Counted from the stretch's first letter, positions 16,671-27,890 are shown. The stretch: 64,000 bases of DNA from Streptomyces sp. LUP30 (GCF_001746365.1 NZ_MJAJ01000013.1:39056-103055); one strand, 5' to 3'. The notes: generated by a model from the sequence alone, not told the origin. A program made the numbers and translations.

Positions 16671-18179
16671 CTAGTAGGAGAAGGCCATCGGCTTGTCGGC
16701 GTCACGGGAGTCGCCGCCGATCTTCGTGGGCGGAGTGAGGTCGGCCTCGGTGAGCTCGGGCGGGCCGGCCTTCACGTACTTGACCAGCAGCTTGACCTCC
16801 ACGACGGCGAGGACGGCGTACAGCGCCGTGAAGACGATCATCGAGGTGAGCACCTCGCCCTGGGAGACCCCGGGGGAGACCGCGTGACGGGTCTGCAGGA
16901 CGCCGTAGACGACCCAGGGCTGGCGGCCCATCTCCGTGAAGATCCAGCCCCAGGAGTTGGCGATCAGCGGGAAGCCCAGGGTCCAGATCGCCGCGAGCCA
17001 ATAGAGCCTGGTGAGCTTCGGTCCCAGCGCCTTCTTCCGGAAGAGCACCACATGCGGCACCTCGTCCTCGCCGACCCTCAGGTGCTGCGGCAGCAGGAAC
17101 TTCTTCCGGGTGAGCCAGAGCCCGGCCAGGCCGAGCGCGAAGGACGTCATGCCGAAGCCGATCATCCAGCGGAAGCCCCAGTAGGCGACCGGGATGTTGG
17201 GCCGGTAGTCGCCGGGCCCGAACTTCTCCTGTTCGGCCTTGTTCACGTCGTTGATGCCGGGGACGTACGAGCTGAAGTCGTCGTTCGCGAGGAAGGACAG
17301 CAGTCCCGGGATCTCGATGGCGACCTTGTTGTGCCCCTCCTCGACGTCGCCGTAGGCGAAGACCGAGAAGGGCGCGGGCGCCTCGCCGTCCCACAGGGCT
17401 TCGGCCGCGGCCATCTTCATCGGCTGCTGCTTGAACATGACCTTGCCGAGCACGTCACCGCTGACAGCGGTGAGCAGGCCGGCGATGACCACGGTGACCA
17501 GCCCCAGCCGCAGCGAGGTCTTCATCACGGGGATGTGCTTCTTGCGGTACAGGTGGAAGGCGGCGATGCCGACCATGAAGGCTCCGCCGGTCAGGAAGGC
17601 CGCGGACATGGTGTGGAAGACCTGGCTGAGCGCGGTGTTCTGGGTCAGCACGGCCCAGAAGTCGGTGAGCTCGGCCCGGCCCTTCTCCTTGTTGATCCGG
17701 TAGCCGACCGGGTGCTGCATCCACGAGTTGGCCGCGAGGATGAAGTAGGCCGACAGGATCGTCCCGATCGAGACCATCCAGATGCAGGCCAGGTGGATCT
17801 TCTTCGGCAACTTGTCCCAGCCGAAGATCCACAGACCGATGAAGGTGGACTCGAAGAAGAAGGCGATCAGGGCCTCGAAGGCCAGCGGCGCGCCGAACAC
17901 GTCGCCGACGAAGCGCGAGTAGTCGGACCAGTTCATGCCGAACTGGAACTCCTGCACGATGCCGGTGACGACGCCCATCGCGATGTTGATCAGGAAGAGC
18001 TTGCCCCAGAACTTCGTCGCCCTCAGGTACTTCTCGTTCTCCGTCCGCACCCAGGCGGTCTGCAACCCGGCGGTGAGGGCCGCGAGGGAGATCGTCAGGG
18101 GAACGAAGAGGAAGTGGTAGACGGTGGTGATGCCGAACTGCCAGCGCGCCAGTGTCTCCGGCGCCAGAGCCAGGTCCAC
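16671..18179 (-). CDS. cydA: Cytochrome bd oxidase subunit I
   Basis: 502 residues, about nine membrane helices. H22 (in VYHFLFVP) matches the haem b595 ligand, a second His lies in VFHTMSAAF, and GRQPWVVYG is the conserved quinol-side motif. CydA carries haems b558, b595 and d and oxidises quinol. I chose GTG 18179 because AGGAG lies eight bases before it and the protein then begins MDLALAPETLARWQFG as in the family. ATG 18236 would run through the Rex operator. First gene of cydA-cydB-cydCD, probably repressed by Rex and induced when NADH rises. Confidence 0.95.
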   Translation of the reverse strand: MDLALAPETLARWQFGITTVYHFLFVPLTISLAALTAGLQTAWVRTENEKYLRATKFWGKLFLINIAMGVVTGIVQEFQFGMNWSDYSRFVGDVFGAPLAFEALIAFFFESTFIGLWIFGWDKLPKKIHLACIWMVSIGTILSAYFILAANSWMQHPVGYRINKEKGRAELTDFWAVLTQNTALSQVFHTMSAAFLTGGAFMVGIAAFHLYRKKHIPVMKTSLRLGLVTVVIAGLLTAVSGDVLGKVMFKQQPMKMAAAEALWDGEAPAPFSVFAYGDVEEGHNKVAIEIPGLLSFLANDDFSSYVPGINDVNKAEQEKFGPGDYRPNIPVAYWGFRWMIGFGMTSFALGLAGLWLTRKKFLLPQHLRVGEDEVPHVVLFRKKALGPKLTRLYWLAAIWTLGFPLIANSWGWIFTEMGRQPWVVYGVLQTRHAVSPGVSQGEVLTSMIVFTALYAVLAVVEVKLLVKYVKAGPPELTEADLTPPTKIGGDSRDADKPMAFSY

Positions 18180-18215
18180 GTCGTCACTCCTAACCTCACG
18201 CTCGTGGATCACGCT

Positions 18216-18231
18216 TGTGAAAGCGTTCACA
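18216..18231. promoter_or_regulatory. Rex operator upstream of cydA
   Basis: TGTGAAAGCGTTCACA differs at one position from the Rex consensus TGTGAACGCGTTCACA. It lies 37 bp before the cydA start. In S. coelicolor Rex represses cydABCD and senses NADH/NAD; this is established for the family and inferred here. CATACT on the minus strand just upstream may be the -10 element. Confidence 0.88.
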
Positions 18232-18270
18232 TTCACAAGCTAGTATGCCGCAAGGATTTTCGACATGCCA

Positions 18271-18302
18271 AAGGGGGTCCCCTTACCGGCGGGAACCCCC
18301 TT
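18271..18302. terminator. Hairpin downstream of hisC
   Basis: AAGGGGGTCCCC pairs with GGGAACCCCCTT apart from one mismatched position, 9-nt loop. It lies 42 bp beyond the aminotransferase stop and separates it from the cyd promoter. Confidence 0.65.
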
Positions 18303-18343
18303 GAGGACAGGCCCTGACCAGCAGAAACCCAGAGGTCAGCGCA

Positions 18344-19423
18344 TCACAGGTCCTTGCGGAACCCCTCCGCAGCCTTCAGGAAGATGTCGTTGGCCTCGTT
18401 CTCCCCGATCGTCACCCGCACGCCCTCGCCCGGGAACGGCCGCACCACGACGCCGGCCTGCTCGCATGCCCCCGCGAAGGGGACCGTGTGCTCGCCCAGC
18501 CGCAGCCACACGAAGTTCGCCTGCGTCTCGGGCACCGTCCAGCCCTGTGCGCGCAGCCCCTCGACCACGCGCAGCCGCTCGCACACCAGGGAGCCGACGC
18601 GGCCGAGCAGCGCGTCCTCGGCGCGCAACGAGGCGATCGCGGCCTCCTGCGCCAGCTGGCTCACCCCGAACGGCACCGCCGTCTTGCGCAGCGCCTCCGC
18701 CACCGGCTCGTGGGCGATGGCGAAACCGACGCGCAGGCCGGCGAGACCGTACGCCTTGGAGAAGGTGCGCAGGACGCACACGTTGGGCCGGTTCCGGTAC
18801 AGCTCGACGCCGTCGGGCACCTCGGGGTCACGGATGAACTCCCGGTAGGCCTCGTCGAGCACGACCAGCACATCGCCCGGAACACGGTCGAGGAACCGTT
18901 CCAGCTCGGCCCGCTTCACCACCGTGCCCGTGGGGTTGTTGGGGTTGCAGACGAAGATCAACCGGGTCCGGTCGGTGATCGCGTCGGCCATCGCGTCCAG
19001 ATCGTGCACGTCACCCGGCGTCAGCGGCACCTGCACAGCCGTCGCGCCGCTGATCTGCGTGATGATCGGATAGGCCTCGAAGGACCGCCAGGCGTACATC
19101 ACCTCGTCGCCGGGGCCCGCGGTCGCCTGGACGAGCTGCTGGGCGACGCCGACGGAACCGGTTCCCGTGGCCAGGTGGGAGGCGGGGACCCCGAAGCGCT
19201 CGGCCAGCTCGCTCACCAGACCCGTGCAGGCGAGGTCGGGGTAGCGGTTGAAGGAGGCGGCCGCGGCCGTCACGGACTCCATCACGCCCGGCAGCGGCGG
19301 ATAGGGGTTCTCGTTGGAGGACAGCTTGTAGGCCACGGGGCCACCGACCATGGCCGGCCTGCCCGGCTTGTAGGTGGGGACCCCCTCCAGCTCGGCGCGC
19401 AGCTTGGGGCTCGTCTCGCTCAC
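18344..19423 (-). CDS. Histidinol-phosphate/aromatic aminotransferase (class I/II, PLP)
   Basis: 359 residues. The PLP lysine is K223 in [10 protein letters not shown]. Other fold-type I marks are SSNENPYPP near residue 36, CNPNNPTGT near 160 and DEAYREF near 190, plus a C-terminal [14 protein letters not shown]. The short HisC-type length and NENPYPP place it with HisC2/Pat enzymes, which transaminate histidinol phosphate or aromatic amino acids. It stands apart from other his genes, so an aromatic aminotransferase role is plausible. GTG 19423 is preceded by GAGGAGGA with good spacing; an ATG five codons upstream carries that Shine-Dalgarno inside it and is less likely. Confidence 0.88.
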   Translation of the reverse strand: MSETSPKLRAELEGVPTYKPGRPAMVGGPVAYKLSSNENPYPPLPGVMESVTAAAASFNRYPDLACTGLVSELAERFGVPASHLATGTGSVGVAQQLVQATAGPGDEVMYAWRSFEAYPIITQISGATAVQVPLTPGDVHDLDAMADAITDRTRLIFVCNPNNPTGTVVKRAELERFLDRVPGDVLVVLDEAYREFIRDPEVPDGVELYRNRPNVCVLRTFSKAYGLAGLRVGFAIAHEPVAEALRKTAVPFGVSQLAQEAAIASLRAEDALLGRVGSLVCERLRVVEGLRAQGWTVPETQANFVWLRLGEHTVPFAGACEQAGVVVRPFPGEGVRVTIGENEANDIFLKAAEGFRKDL

Positions 19424-19840
19424 CGCAGTCCTCCTCATGACCACCACCGGCTTCAATACTGCTCACCTTATGAGGATTCGGCCCGAGTGCGTACAGGTCG
19501 TCGACCAGAGACCGCCGCTCGGAACACAGGGACCTCTGTGACTTCTGGGGACGAAGGCACCCGAAGGCGTGCTCGTCGGGGGGCGCGCTGCACATATATC
19601 TACGCGCCGGTGGCTCACTCCGTGGCGCGCATCCCTCGTGCAGGTGAGTTGAGACCTCTTCGAAACATCCGCGCCTTGGCAGGCTCATCCGTGTAGACAC
19701 GTCGCGTCCTGGCATGAGAGCGAACAATTAGCTTTGTTTCCAAGGCACTTGACCCCGAAAAGCCTTGCAGAAACGTGCCTGTCAACGCGTGCATATGCGT
19801 CCGCCCTACCCCACCTGATGAGCCCTACTATCGGCTCGCC
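19424..19840. other. Divergent intergenic region, hisC-type gene / lacI
   Basis: No gene seen. It must hold promoters for both flanking genes. A CGCGCC/GGCGCG inverted repeat lies at 19603-19629. An AT-rich patch near 19725-19745 contains AACAATTAGCTTTGTT, an imperfect palindrome that could be an operator. TACTAT at 19826-19831, nine bases before the lacI ATG, is a good -10 for a leaderless lacI transcript. Confidence 0.6.
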
Positions 19841-20953
19841 ATGACAGCAGCAGGGAAGCACCAGGTGAGCCGCGCGGAAACCTCACGCCGAGGCAACCGG
19901 CCGGGCCGGGCGGGCATCAGGGACGTGGCCGCCGCCGCCGGAGTCTCCATCACGACCGTCTCCGACGCCCTCAACGGCAAGGGCAGGCTCCCGGACGCCA
20001 CCCGACGCCATGTCCGCGAGGTCGCCGACCGACTGGGCTACCGCCCCTCCGCGGCCGCCCGAACCCTTCGTACCGGCAAGTCAGGGCTCATCGGCCTGAC
20101 CGTGACCACGTACGGGGATGAACCTTTCACCTTCACCGAGTTCGCGTACTTCGCGGAGATGGCGCGCGCCGCGACCTCGGCCGCGCTCGCCCGCGGCTAC
20201 GCACTCGTCATCCTCCCGGCGACCTCGCGCCACGACGTGTGGTCGAACGTCGCCCTGGACGGCACGGTCGTCATCGACCCCTCCGACCAGGATCCGGTGG
20301 TCAGCGAGCTGGTCCGGCAGGGCTTACCGGTCGTCTCCGACGGCCGCCCGGCCGGCACGCTCCCGGTCACCGCCTGGGTGGACAACGACCACGAGACCGC
20401 CGTCCTCGACATCCTCGACCATCTGGCCGACGCCGGCGCCCGCCGCATCGGCCTGCTCACCGGCACCACGACCGACACGTACACACACCTGTCGACCAGC
20501 GCGTATCTGCGCTGGTGCGAGCGGGTGGGCCAGGACCCCGTCTACGAGGCCTACCCCGCGCACGACCCCTGCGCCGGCGCCGTCGCCGCCGACCGGCTGC
20601 TGGCGCGCCCCGACCGCCCCGATGCCGTCTACGGCCTGTTCGACCCCAACGGCACGGACCTGCTGGCCGCCGCACGCCGGTACGGACTGCGGGTCCCGGA
20701 GGACCTGCTGATCGTCTGCTGCAGCGAGTCCATGGTGTACGCCAACACCGAGCCGCCCGTGACGACCCTCTCGCTGAAACCGCGCCGCATCGGAACAGCT
20801 GTCGTCCAGCTCCTCATCGACGCGATCGAGGGGGTCGAGGGAGACGGACCGGTCGAGCAGGTGATACCGACCGAACTGTTCGTGCGGACCTCGTCCCAGC
20901 GACGCCCCCCTCGCACGACGGTCAGCCCACCGAGGGCCCCGGAGGGGAAGTAG
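19841..20953 (+). CDS. LacI family transcriptional regulator with a TTA codon
   Basis: 370 residues. The helix-turn-helix is at about 26-75 (GIRDVAAAAGVSITTVSDALNGKGRL, then ATRRHVREVADRLGYRPSAAARTLRTGKS), followed by a periplasmic-binding-protein-like effector domain. Residue 162 is a Leu encoded by TTA (20324-20326) in GLPVV; in Streptomyces such codons need the bldA tRNA and are often found in developmental or antibiotic regulators. TACTAT nine bases before the ATG and the lack of a Shine-Dalgarno suggest a leaderless mRNA. It stands alone; the ligand and targets are unknown. Confidence 0.88.
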   Translation: MTAAGKHQVSRAETSRRGNRPGRAGIRDVAAAAGVSITTVSDALNGKGRLPDATRRHVREVADRLGYRPSAAARTLRTGKSGLIGLTVTTYGDEPFTFTEFAYFAEMARAATSAALARGYALVILPATSRHDVWSNVALDGTVVIDPSDQDPVVSELVRQGLPVVSDGRPAGTLPVTAWVDNDHETAVLDILDHLADAGARRIGLLTGTTTDTYTHLSTSAYLRWCERVGQDPVYEAYPAHDPCAGAVAADRLLARPDRPDAVYGLFDPNGTDLLAAARRYGLRVPEDLLIVCCSESMVYANTEPPVTTLSLKPRRIGTAVVQLLIDAIEGVEGDGPVEQVIPTELFVRTSSQRRPPRTTVSPPRAPEGK

Positions 20954-20975
20954 CCCGCGCCGCGCGAACGCGCCG

Positions 20976-21029
20976 CGCTGCCCGTCCCACGCCCGTTCTT
21001 CCGGGAATGGGACGGGCAGCGGCTTTTCC
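20976..21029 (+). terminator. Strong terminator after lacI
   Basis: CGCTGCCCGTCCCA pairs exactly with TGGGACGGGCAGCG (14 bp) around an 18-nt loop, followed by GGCTTTTCC. It starts 22 bp past the lacI stop. Confidence 0.85.
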
Positions 21030-21623
21030 GGTTCGGCGGCGCTTGTCGGCACTCGCCGGCGCTCGGAGGTGCTTGGCGGCGCTTGTCGGTACTCGACAGT
21101 GCTTGTCGGCGTTCGTCAACGCAGGTGAGCGGGAGGCACGTATGGGGGTTTTCCATGCGAGCCCTCCCGCCGCCACCGACCGCGTGGGTCAGCCGCTCGG
21201 ACGGTGGGGAACGCACTCGTCCGCCCCTGGCGGCGGCGACCTCGGCGTTCCTTTCCCCGCAAAGGGCCCGGGAACGTTTCTGCGCGGCCGCCGACAGCCG
21301 GACTCCCGCCCGTGAGAAGCGTCTCCCTGCGCGTCCCCGGAAGCCCCCGTCCCGGGCGAAACCGGCGCCCGCCCCGGCCCGCGGAGCCGATCGTGAGGGT
21401 GGCGCGCGGGTGTGGGCACGGTGCGCGCCGGGTGAGTTCGAGTTGCCGAAGCCCGGTCCAATCGGGGCGAAAGCCGCGATGAACTGGAGCCTTGCTCCGA
21501 TTCACCACCCCTGGGTCGTCACACGGCACGATCCGCATTCCTATGATGGGCGCACGGCACCGCGGGCCGCTGCGACCAAGCAGCCCGCAGGGTGCAGATG
21601 CGGCGCGATGGTGGAGGGGTCTG
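21030..21623. other. Long leader/intergenic region before phosphoesterase gene
   Basis: No convincing gene on either strand. 21033-21120 contains degenerate repeats built on GGCGCTTGTCGG and CTCG motifs. TATGAT at 21542-21547 is a plausible -10 element about 77 bp before the next start, though I see no clear -35. A GGAGC/GCTCC mini-hairpin lies near 21486-21498. I could not match the region to a known riboswitch class. Confidence 0.5.
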
Positions 21624-22709
21624 ATGACTCAGGGGGCCGGTCAGGGACCCGAGGTGGAGCGAACGGCGACGTTGCGCGACTTCCGGGTGCCCGCGTACGT
21701 CAACGAGACCGGTCCGTACGACCACGGCACACAGCCCGGTGACACGGCGCCGCCCCTCGAGGAGCCCTTGGAGCACCCCGAGGGCTACACGCCCACCCAG
21801 CGCGACCTGCCCGTCATCAACCGCCGCGGCGACACCCTCCAGGTGGCCGTGGACCCGGCGACCGTGCAGGCTCCGCTGCCCGCGACCGGCCCGGGCCCGC
21901 TCTTCGTCGTCGGCGACGTGCACGGCTACCTCGACGAACTGGTGGCCGCCCTGCAGGAGAAGGGCCTGATCGACGACGCCGGCAACTGGTGCGCGGGCAC
22001 CGCCCGGCTGTGGTTCCTCGGCGACTTCACCGACCGCGGGCCGGACGGCATCGGCGTCATCGACCTCGTCATGCGGCTGTCCGCCGAAGCCGCCGCGGCC
22101 GGCGGCTACTGCAAGGCCCTCATGGGCAACCACGAACTGCTGCTCCTCGGCGCCAAGCGCTTCGGCGACACCCCCGTCAACTCCGGCGCGGGCACCGCCA
22201 CCTTCCAGGCCGCCTGGCTGCTCAACGGCGGCCAGAAGTACGACATGGACCGTCTCCAGGATCACCACCTGCAGTGGATGGCCCGGCTCGACGCCGTCGA
22301 GGAGGTCGACGGTCACCTGCTCGTCCACTCCGACACCACCGCCTACCTCGACTACGGCGACTCGATCGAGGCGGTCAACGACACCGTCCGCGAGACGATC
22401 ACGCGCAACGACGCGGACGAGGTGTGGGACCTGTTCCGCAAGTTCACCAAGCGCTTCTCCTTCCGCGACGAGGGGGGTGCCGACGCCGTCCGCTCCCTGC
22501 TCGATACGTACGGCGGCACCCGCATCGTTCACGGCCACAGCCCGATTCCCTACCTGCTGGGCGAAGTCGGCTCCGAGGAGGACGAGGACAACGACGGCCC
22601 GCACGTCGCGGGCCCGCACGTCTACGCGGACGGGCTGGCCATCGCGATGGACGGCGGTGTGACGATGGCCGGAAAACTGCTGGTCCAGCAACTCCCCCTG
22701 GAGATCTGA
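21624..22709 (+). CDS. Metallophosphoesterase (serine/threonine phosphatase type)
   Basis: 361 residues. The dimetal signature is complete: GDVHG near 95, GDFTDRG near 130, GNHE near 160, and later His residues in LLVHSD and VHGHSP. About 90 residues precede the catalytic domain and look disordered (Pro/Thr/Glu-rich). The family includes PPP-type protein phosphatases and bis-nucleotide phosphatases such as ApaH; this sequence does not separate them. GGAGGGG stands six bases before the ATG. It lies alone between long intergenic regions. Confidence 0.85.
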   Translation: MTQGAGQGPEVERTATLRDFRVPAYVNETGPYDHGTQPGDTAPPLEEPLEHPEGYTPTQRDLPVINRRGDTLQVAVDPATVQAPLPATGPGPLFVVGDVHGYLDELVAALQEKGLIDDAGNWCAGTARLWFLGDFTDRGPDGIGVIDLVMRLSAEAAAAGGYCKALMGNHELLLLGAKRFGDTPVNSGAGTATFQAAWLLNGGQKYDMDRLQDHHLQWMARLDAVEEVDGHLLVHSDTTAYLDYGDSIEAVNDTVRETITRNDADEVWDLFRKFTKRFSFRDEGGADAVRSLLDTYGGTRIVHGHSPIPYLLGEVGSEEDEDNDGPHVAGPHVYADGLAIAMDGGVTMAGKLLVQQLPLEI

Positions 22710-23007
22710 GCGTTCGGGGGCCCTCCCAGGACCTTCTCCTAGGGGTTTCCCGGGGGTTCTCCCGGGAGTCCCCCGCGGGTTCCAAAGCCGTCCCGGCGTC
22801 TCCGATGCCTTCCCGGGGGCCCGGCGCAGCGCGTCTCGTGACCATCGACGACACCGCAGGCCGAGGGCCAATTTCGGCAAACCCCCTGTCACCGCATGCC
22901 GTCGCCGCTCTACCATCGGGCTTATCCGTAGCAGGCTCCCCTCCGTTTCTGCCCGACGGCTCGTTGGCATGCGAGCCCCAAGCCCTACGGAGCATCGGGG
23001 GATGCAC
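22710..23007. other. Intergenic region with GC-rich short repeats
   Basis: After the phosphoesterase stop come several short CCCGGG-containing inverted motifs (TTCCCGGGGG, CTCCCGGGAG) that could form a weak terminator near 22740-22775. TACCAT near 22911-22916 may be a -10 element for the next gene. No coding sequence seen. Confidence 0.4.
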
Positions 23008-23877
23008 ATGAACAGCGTTCCGCAGCACCTGCACAGCGAGGACCGCCAAGAGTACGAGCGGATCCTCGACGAGGCGCTGCGCTCCGCACCACACCACCCG
23101 GACCTCGCCGCCGTGGGACAGCGGCTCAACTCCGAACAACTGCGCACCATGGCACTCAACGCCTCCGCGCTCATCACGGTGGCCGCGGCAGCCGAATACC
23201 AGCACTACGTGAAGGTCCGCGAGGAACTGCGCCACCCCGCGCCGTCCACCGCGACAGCCGCGCCCGAGTCCGGAGCCGCCGAACCGGACGTCGCCACGAT
23301 GGGACTCGCCACCACCATGGGCGACCCGGCCCAGGCCGCCGAAGCCGCCGGCGCGGGCGCCGTCGCCGCCGTCCTCACCCCCGTGCTCGCCGGGACCGCA
23401 GCGGTCATCTTCCTGCTCGTCGGCTACATCCTCAGAGCACTCGCCCCCGAACAGGCGTTCGCCCGGACCATGGTCGCCGCCGGTTGGGCGTTCGGGGCCG
23501 TGGCCGCCGCCGCGATCCTCGTCGCCACCGTCGCTCTGCTGCTCACCGCCCTGCGCAACCGGCCCTCCCTGGAGGCCGAACCGTACGGCGAACAGAGCGA
23601 GGAGGTCACCCGGGCCAGAGAAGCCTGGCGCGAAGCCCTCCTGGAACGCGGCATCCTGCCGTTTCTCCGGGAAGCCCTCGCCGACCCCGGCACGGCGACC
23701 GCCCTGCACACCGAACCAGCCCCTCCGGCTCCCACCGGCCGGCTCCCGAAGATCGGCTACGGCCGCCCGGGCTTCAGCAGCCCCGACGACGGGCGCTCGA
23801 CCGGACCTCGGCCGAGCTTCAGCAGCCCGGACTACACCAGCCCCGATTTCGGCGGCCCGGAACACCACCCGGAATAG
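23008..23877 (+). CDS. Two-span membrane protein, conserved hypothetical
   Basis: 289 residues. A soluble helical N-terminal part (about 100 residues) is followed by two hydrophobic segments near 110-140 and 155-185 joined by a short loop, then a cytoplasmic tail ending in an Ser/Pro/Asp-rich repeat (FSSPDDG, FSSPDYTSPDFGG). No enzymatic motif. ATG 23008 is chosen because GGGGG lies at good distance; ATG 23002 is also possible. Function unknown. The gene ends 39 bp before the 16-bp minisatellite. Confidence 0.75.
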   Translation: MNSVPQHLHSEDRQEYERILDEALRSAPHHPDLAAVGQRLNSEQLRTMALNASALITVAAAAEYQHYVKVREELRHPAPSTATAAPESGAAEPDVATMGLATTMGDPAQAAEAAGAGAVAAVLTPVLAGTAAVIFLLVGYILRALAPEQAFARTMVAAGWAFGAVAAAAILVATVALLLTALRNRPSLEAEPYGEQSEEVTRAREAWREALLERGILPFLREALADPGTATALHTEPAPPAPTGRLPKIGYGRPGFSSPDDGRSTGPRPSFSSPDYTSPDFGGPEHHPE

Positions 23878-23916
23878 GCGTCGTTTCGTCACAGGGCGGA
23901 GGACAGGAGCCACATC

Positions 23917-24076
23917 GGGTCCGGGCCGAATCGGGTCCGGGCCGAATCGGGTCTGGGCCGGATCGGGTCTGGGCCGAATCGGGTCCGGGCCGAATCAGGT
24001 CCGGGCCGAATCGGGTCCGGGCCGAATCAGGCCTGGGCCGAATCAGGTCCGGGCCGAATCAGGCCTGGGCCGAATC
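23917..24076. repeat. 10 x 16-bp minisatellite
   Basis: Ten head-to-tail copies of GGGTCCGGGCCGAATC with zero to three changes each (variants start AGGTCC or AGGCCT), then a degenerate eleventh. The period is not a multiple of three and no frame through it looks like protein, so it is non-coding. It lies in the 379-bp gap between the ends of two convergent genes (23877 and 24257); the rest of that gap holds nothing I recognise. Confidence 0.95.
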
Positions 24077-24256
24077 GGGCCCGGGCCCTGGGGACCGGGG
24101 CGATCAGCCTGCGCCGGCCTCCAGCGACGCCCGGCTGGGGTCGGGCAGTCGGGCTTCTGACGTCCCACCGCGCCCTGGGTCCCAGCGGAGGCTCTGGCGG
24201 TACGGAGGGCACGCACTGGACGCACGGACTGGAGGCCGGGGACGCACCGGCACCCG

Positions 24257-25750
24257 TCAGAGGATGCCGGCCCGGCTCGCCGCCTTGATCCAGTCGGGGA
24301 ACTCGGACAGGAGCCGGTCGTAGAGCTCCTGATCCGGGACGGTACTGATGTCGTCCACCGCGAAGAAGCCCACGTTGTCGACGCGCCTCCCGGGCAGCGT
24401 GTCGAACCGCTCCAGCACCCCGTAGTTGGACCGTCCGAGCCCCACGAACTGCCAGAAGATGGGCTCCTCGACCGCCGCCCTCAGTTCCCGCTCGATCGCC
24501 GCGTCGCGGTACACCCCTCCGTCGGAGAAGAACAGGACCAAGGTCGGAGCGTTCGCCGGATTTTCCCGTACATAGGCTCTGACCTGGGCGATCGCCTTCT
24601 GCTCCTCGTTCTGGATGCCGACCGCGCGCATGTCGACCTGCCCAGGCTCCAACCCCTTACGAGGCTTCTTGGAGCGGCGGAACAGACTCATCTCGCCCAC
24701 CCGCACGTGCAGCCGCAGCCACTCGGGGAGCTCGCCCAGACGCAGGTCCGGTAGACGAGCCGTCTCACTGGCGAACGTCCAGGCCTGCATCTCGCCGTCG
24801 TCGTCGAGTTGTGCCGCCACCGCTGCCATCCGCTCCACGACGTCCGCCATCACGCCTTTGGAGTACAGGAACGACATGGACCCGGAGGCGTCGAGAACGA
24901 GCAGGATCCGCGCGCTGATCCCGGTCGCTCCGCGCTTGCTCAGGCTGACGGCGACCTGCTCCTTCCGCAGCGACAGCCGTTTGCGCATGTCGACCGGGAG
25001 CCGCTCCTCGCCCTTCGTCAGGCGGGGCCCGGAAGGCCGACCGGACGGAGCCGATTCCGGTGGACCGGCGGAAGGCGCGACCGGGATGACAGCCGGAGGC
25101 GATTCCGGACGGCTGACCGGCGGTGCGCCTGCATGGGCGGGCCTCGACGGTCCACCAGGCTCAGCGCGCGGAACAGGTGGAACAGGCGGGAGGGTCGCCA
25201 CGGGCGCCTCCTCCGGTTCCTCGTCGACCGTGATCCCGAAATCGGTGGCCAGCCCTGCCAGTCCGGAGGCGTAGCCCTGACCGACCGCCCTGAACTTCCA
25301 GCGCCCCTCGCGCAGGTACAACTCGCCCCCGATGAAGGCCGTCTCCGTGTCGGCTTGCATGTCGAAGCGAGCGATCTCGGACCGGCCGCCCGTGCCGAAC
25401 AGCCGCAGCGTCAGTCCCGTCACCTGCCCGAAGGCACCACCGTCGGCGGATGCGCACAGCACCACCCGGGTGATCGCCTTCTCCAGCGAACGGAGGTCCA
25501 CGTGGACGGCGTCGGTCACCACTCCGGCGTCGCGGTGCTTGCCGACGTGTCTCACGGCGCCGGATGCGTGAAGGGGCTGGTTGTAGAAGACGAAATCCCC
25601 GTCGTTCCGAACCCGTCCGCCATCGGCCAACAGCAGTGCCGAGACGTCGATGTCCGGTCCGCCGGCACCCTCGGCCCAACTGAGTTCGACCCGGACATCC
25701 GGTGAGTCGACCGGCAGATTGGCGCCCTTGCTCATGGATCGCGCTGTCAT
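24257..25750 (-). CDS. TerD-domain / von Willebrand A-domain protein
   Basis: 497 residues in two parts. Residues 1-190 form a TerD (tellurium resistance) domain: SKGANLPV, GGPDIDVSALLL and FVFYNQP with acidic calcium-binding positions. A Pro-rich linker of about 80 residues follows. The C-terminal 250 residues are a VWA domain with an intact MIDAS DASGS. TerD proteins bind calcium and occur in membrane-associated stress and differentiation complexes; several Streptomyces paralogues affect development. Substrate or partner unknown. Starts at 25750 and 25735 are both ATG; neither has a clear Shine-Dalgarno. Confidence 0.85.
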   Translation of the reverse strand: MTARSMSKGANLPVDSPDVRVELSWAEGAGGPDIDVSALLLADGGRVRNDGDFVFYNQPLHASGAVRHVGKHRDAGVVTDAVHVDLRSLEKAITRVVLCASADGGAFGQVTGLTLRLFGTGGRSEIARFDMQADTETAFIGGELYLREGRWKFRAVGQGYASGLAGLATDFGITVDEEPEEAPVATLPPVPPVPRAEPGGPSRPAHAGAPPVSRPESPPAVIPVAPSAGPPESAPSGRPSGPRLTKGEERLPVDMRKRLSLRKEQVAVSLSKRGATGISARILLVLDASGSMSFLYSKGVMADVVERMAAVAAQLDDDGEMQAWTFASETARLPDLRLGELPEWLRLHVRVGEMSLFRRSKKPRKGLEPGQVDMRAVGIQNEEQKAIAQVRAYVRENPANAPTLVLFFSDGGVYRDAAIERELRAAVEEPIFWQFVGLGRSNYGVLERFDTLPGRRVDNVGFFAVDDISTVPDQELYDRLLSEFPDWIKAASRAGIL

Positions 25751-26021
25751 GGAGGCAAGTCTGCCGAGTCGACGTCCGACTTCAACCGAACGAACAGGGA
25801 CGTCTTCTCCCGGACCGCCGCCCGCCCTGATGGCCCTTCTGACCACCCGCCTGTCCAATCTGCAGACCCTCTGCCGGCCCTCCTGCCGGACTTCACGTCG
25901 GCCCGTCGGCCGGCCTTCCACCGGTCCCCCACCGGTCCCTCCATCGGTCCCCCCGTCAGTTCCCCATCGGCGCCGCCTGGGCGTCGAGCCCGTACCGGCG
26001 GCACCCATGGGGAACGGCTGT

Positions 26022-27890
<1,869 letters not shown>

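Noticed and set aside
21425..21460. tRNA-like GAGTTCGAGTTGCC segment
   Set aside because: No acceptor stem, anticodon arm or CCA partner could be assembled around it.
23917..24076. CRISPR array
   Set aside because: Units are directly tandem 16-mers with no spacers and no cas genes nearby.
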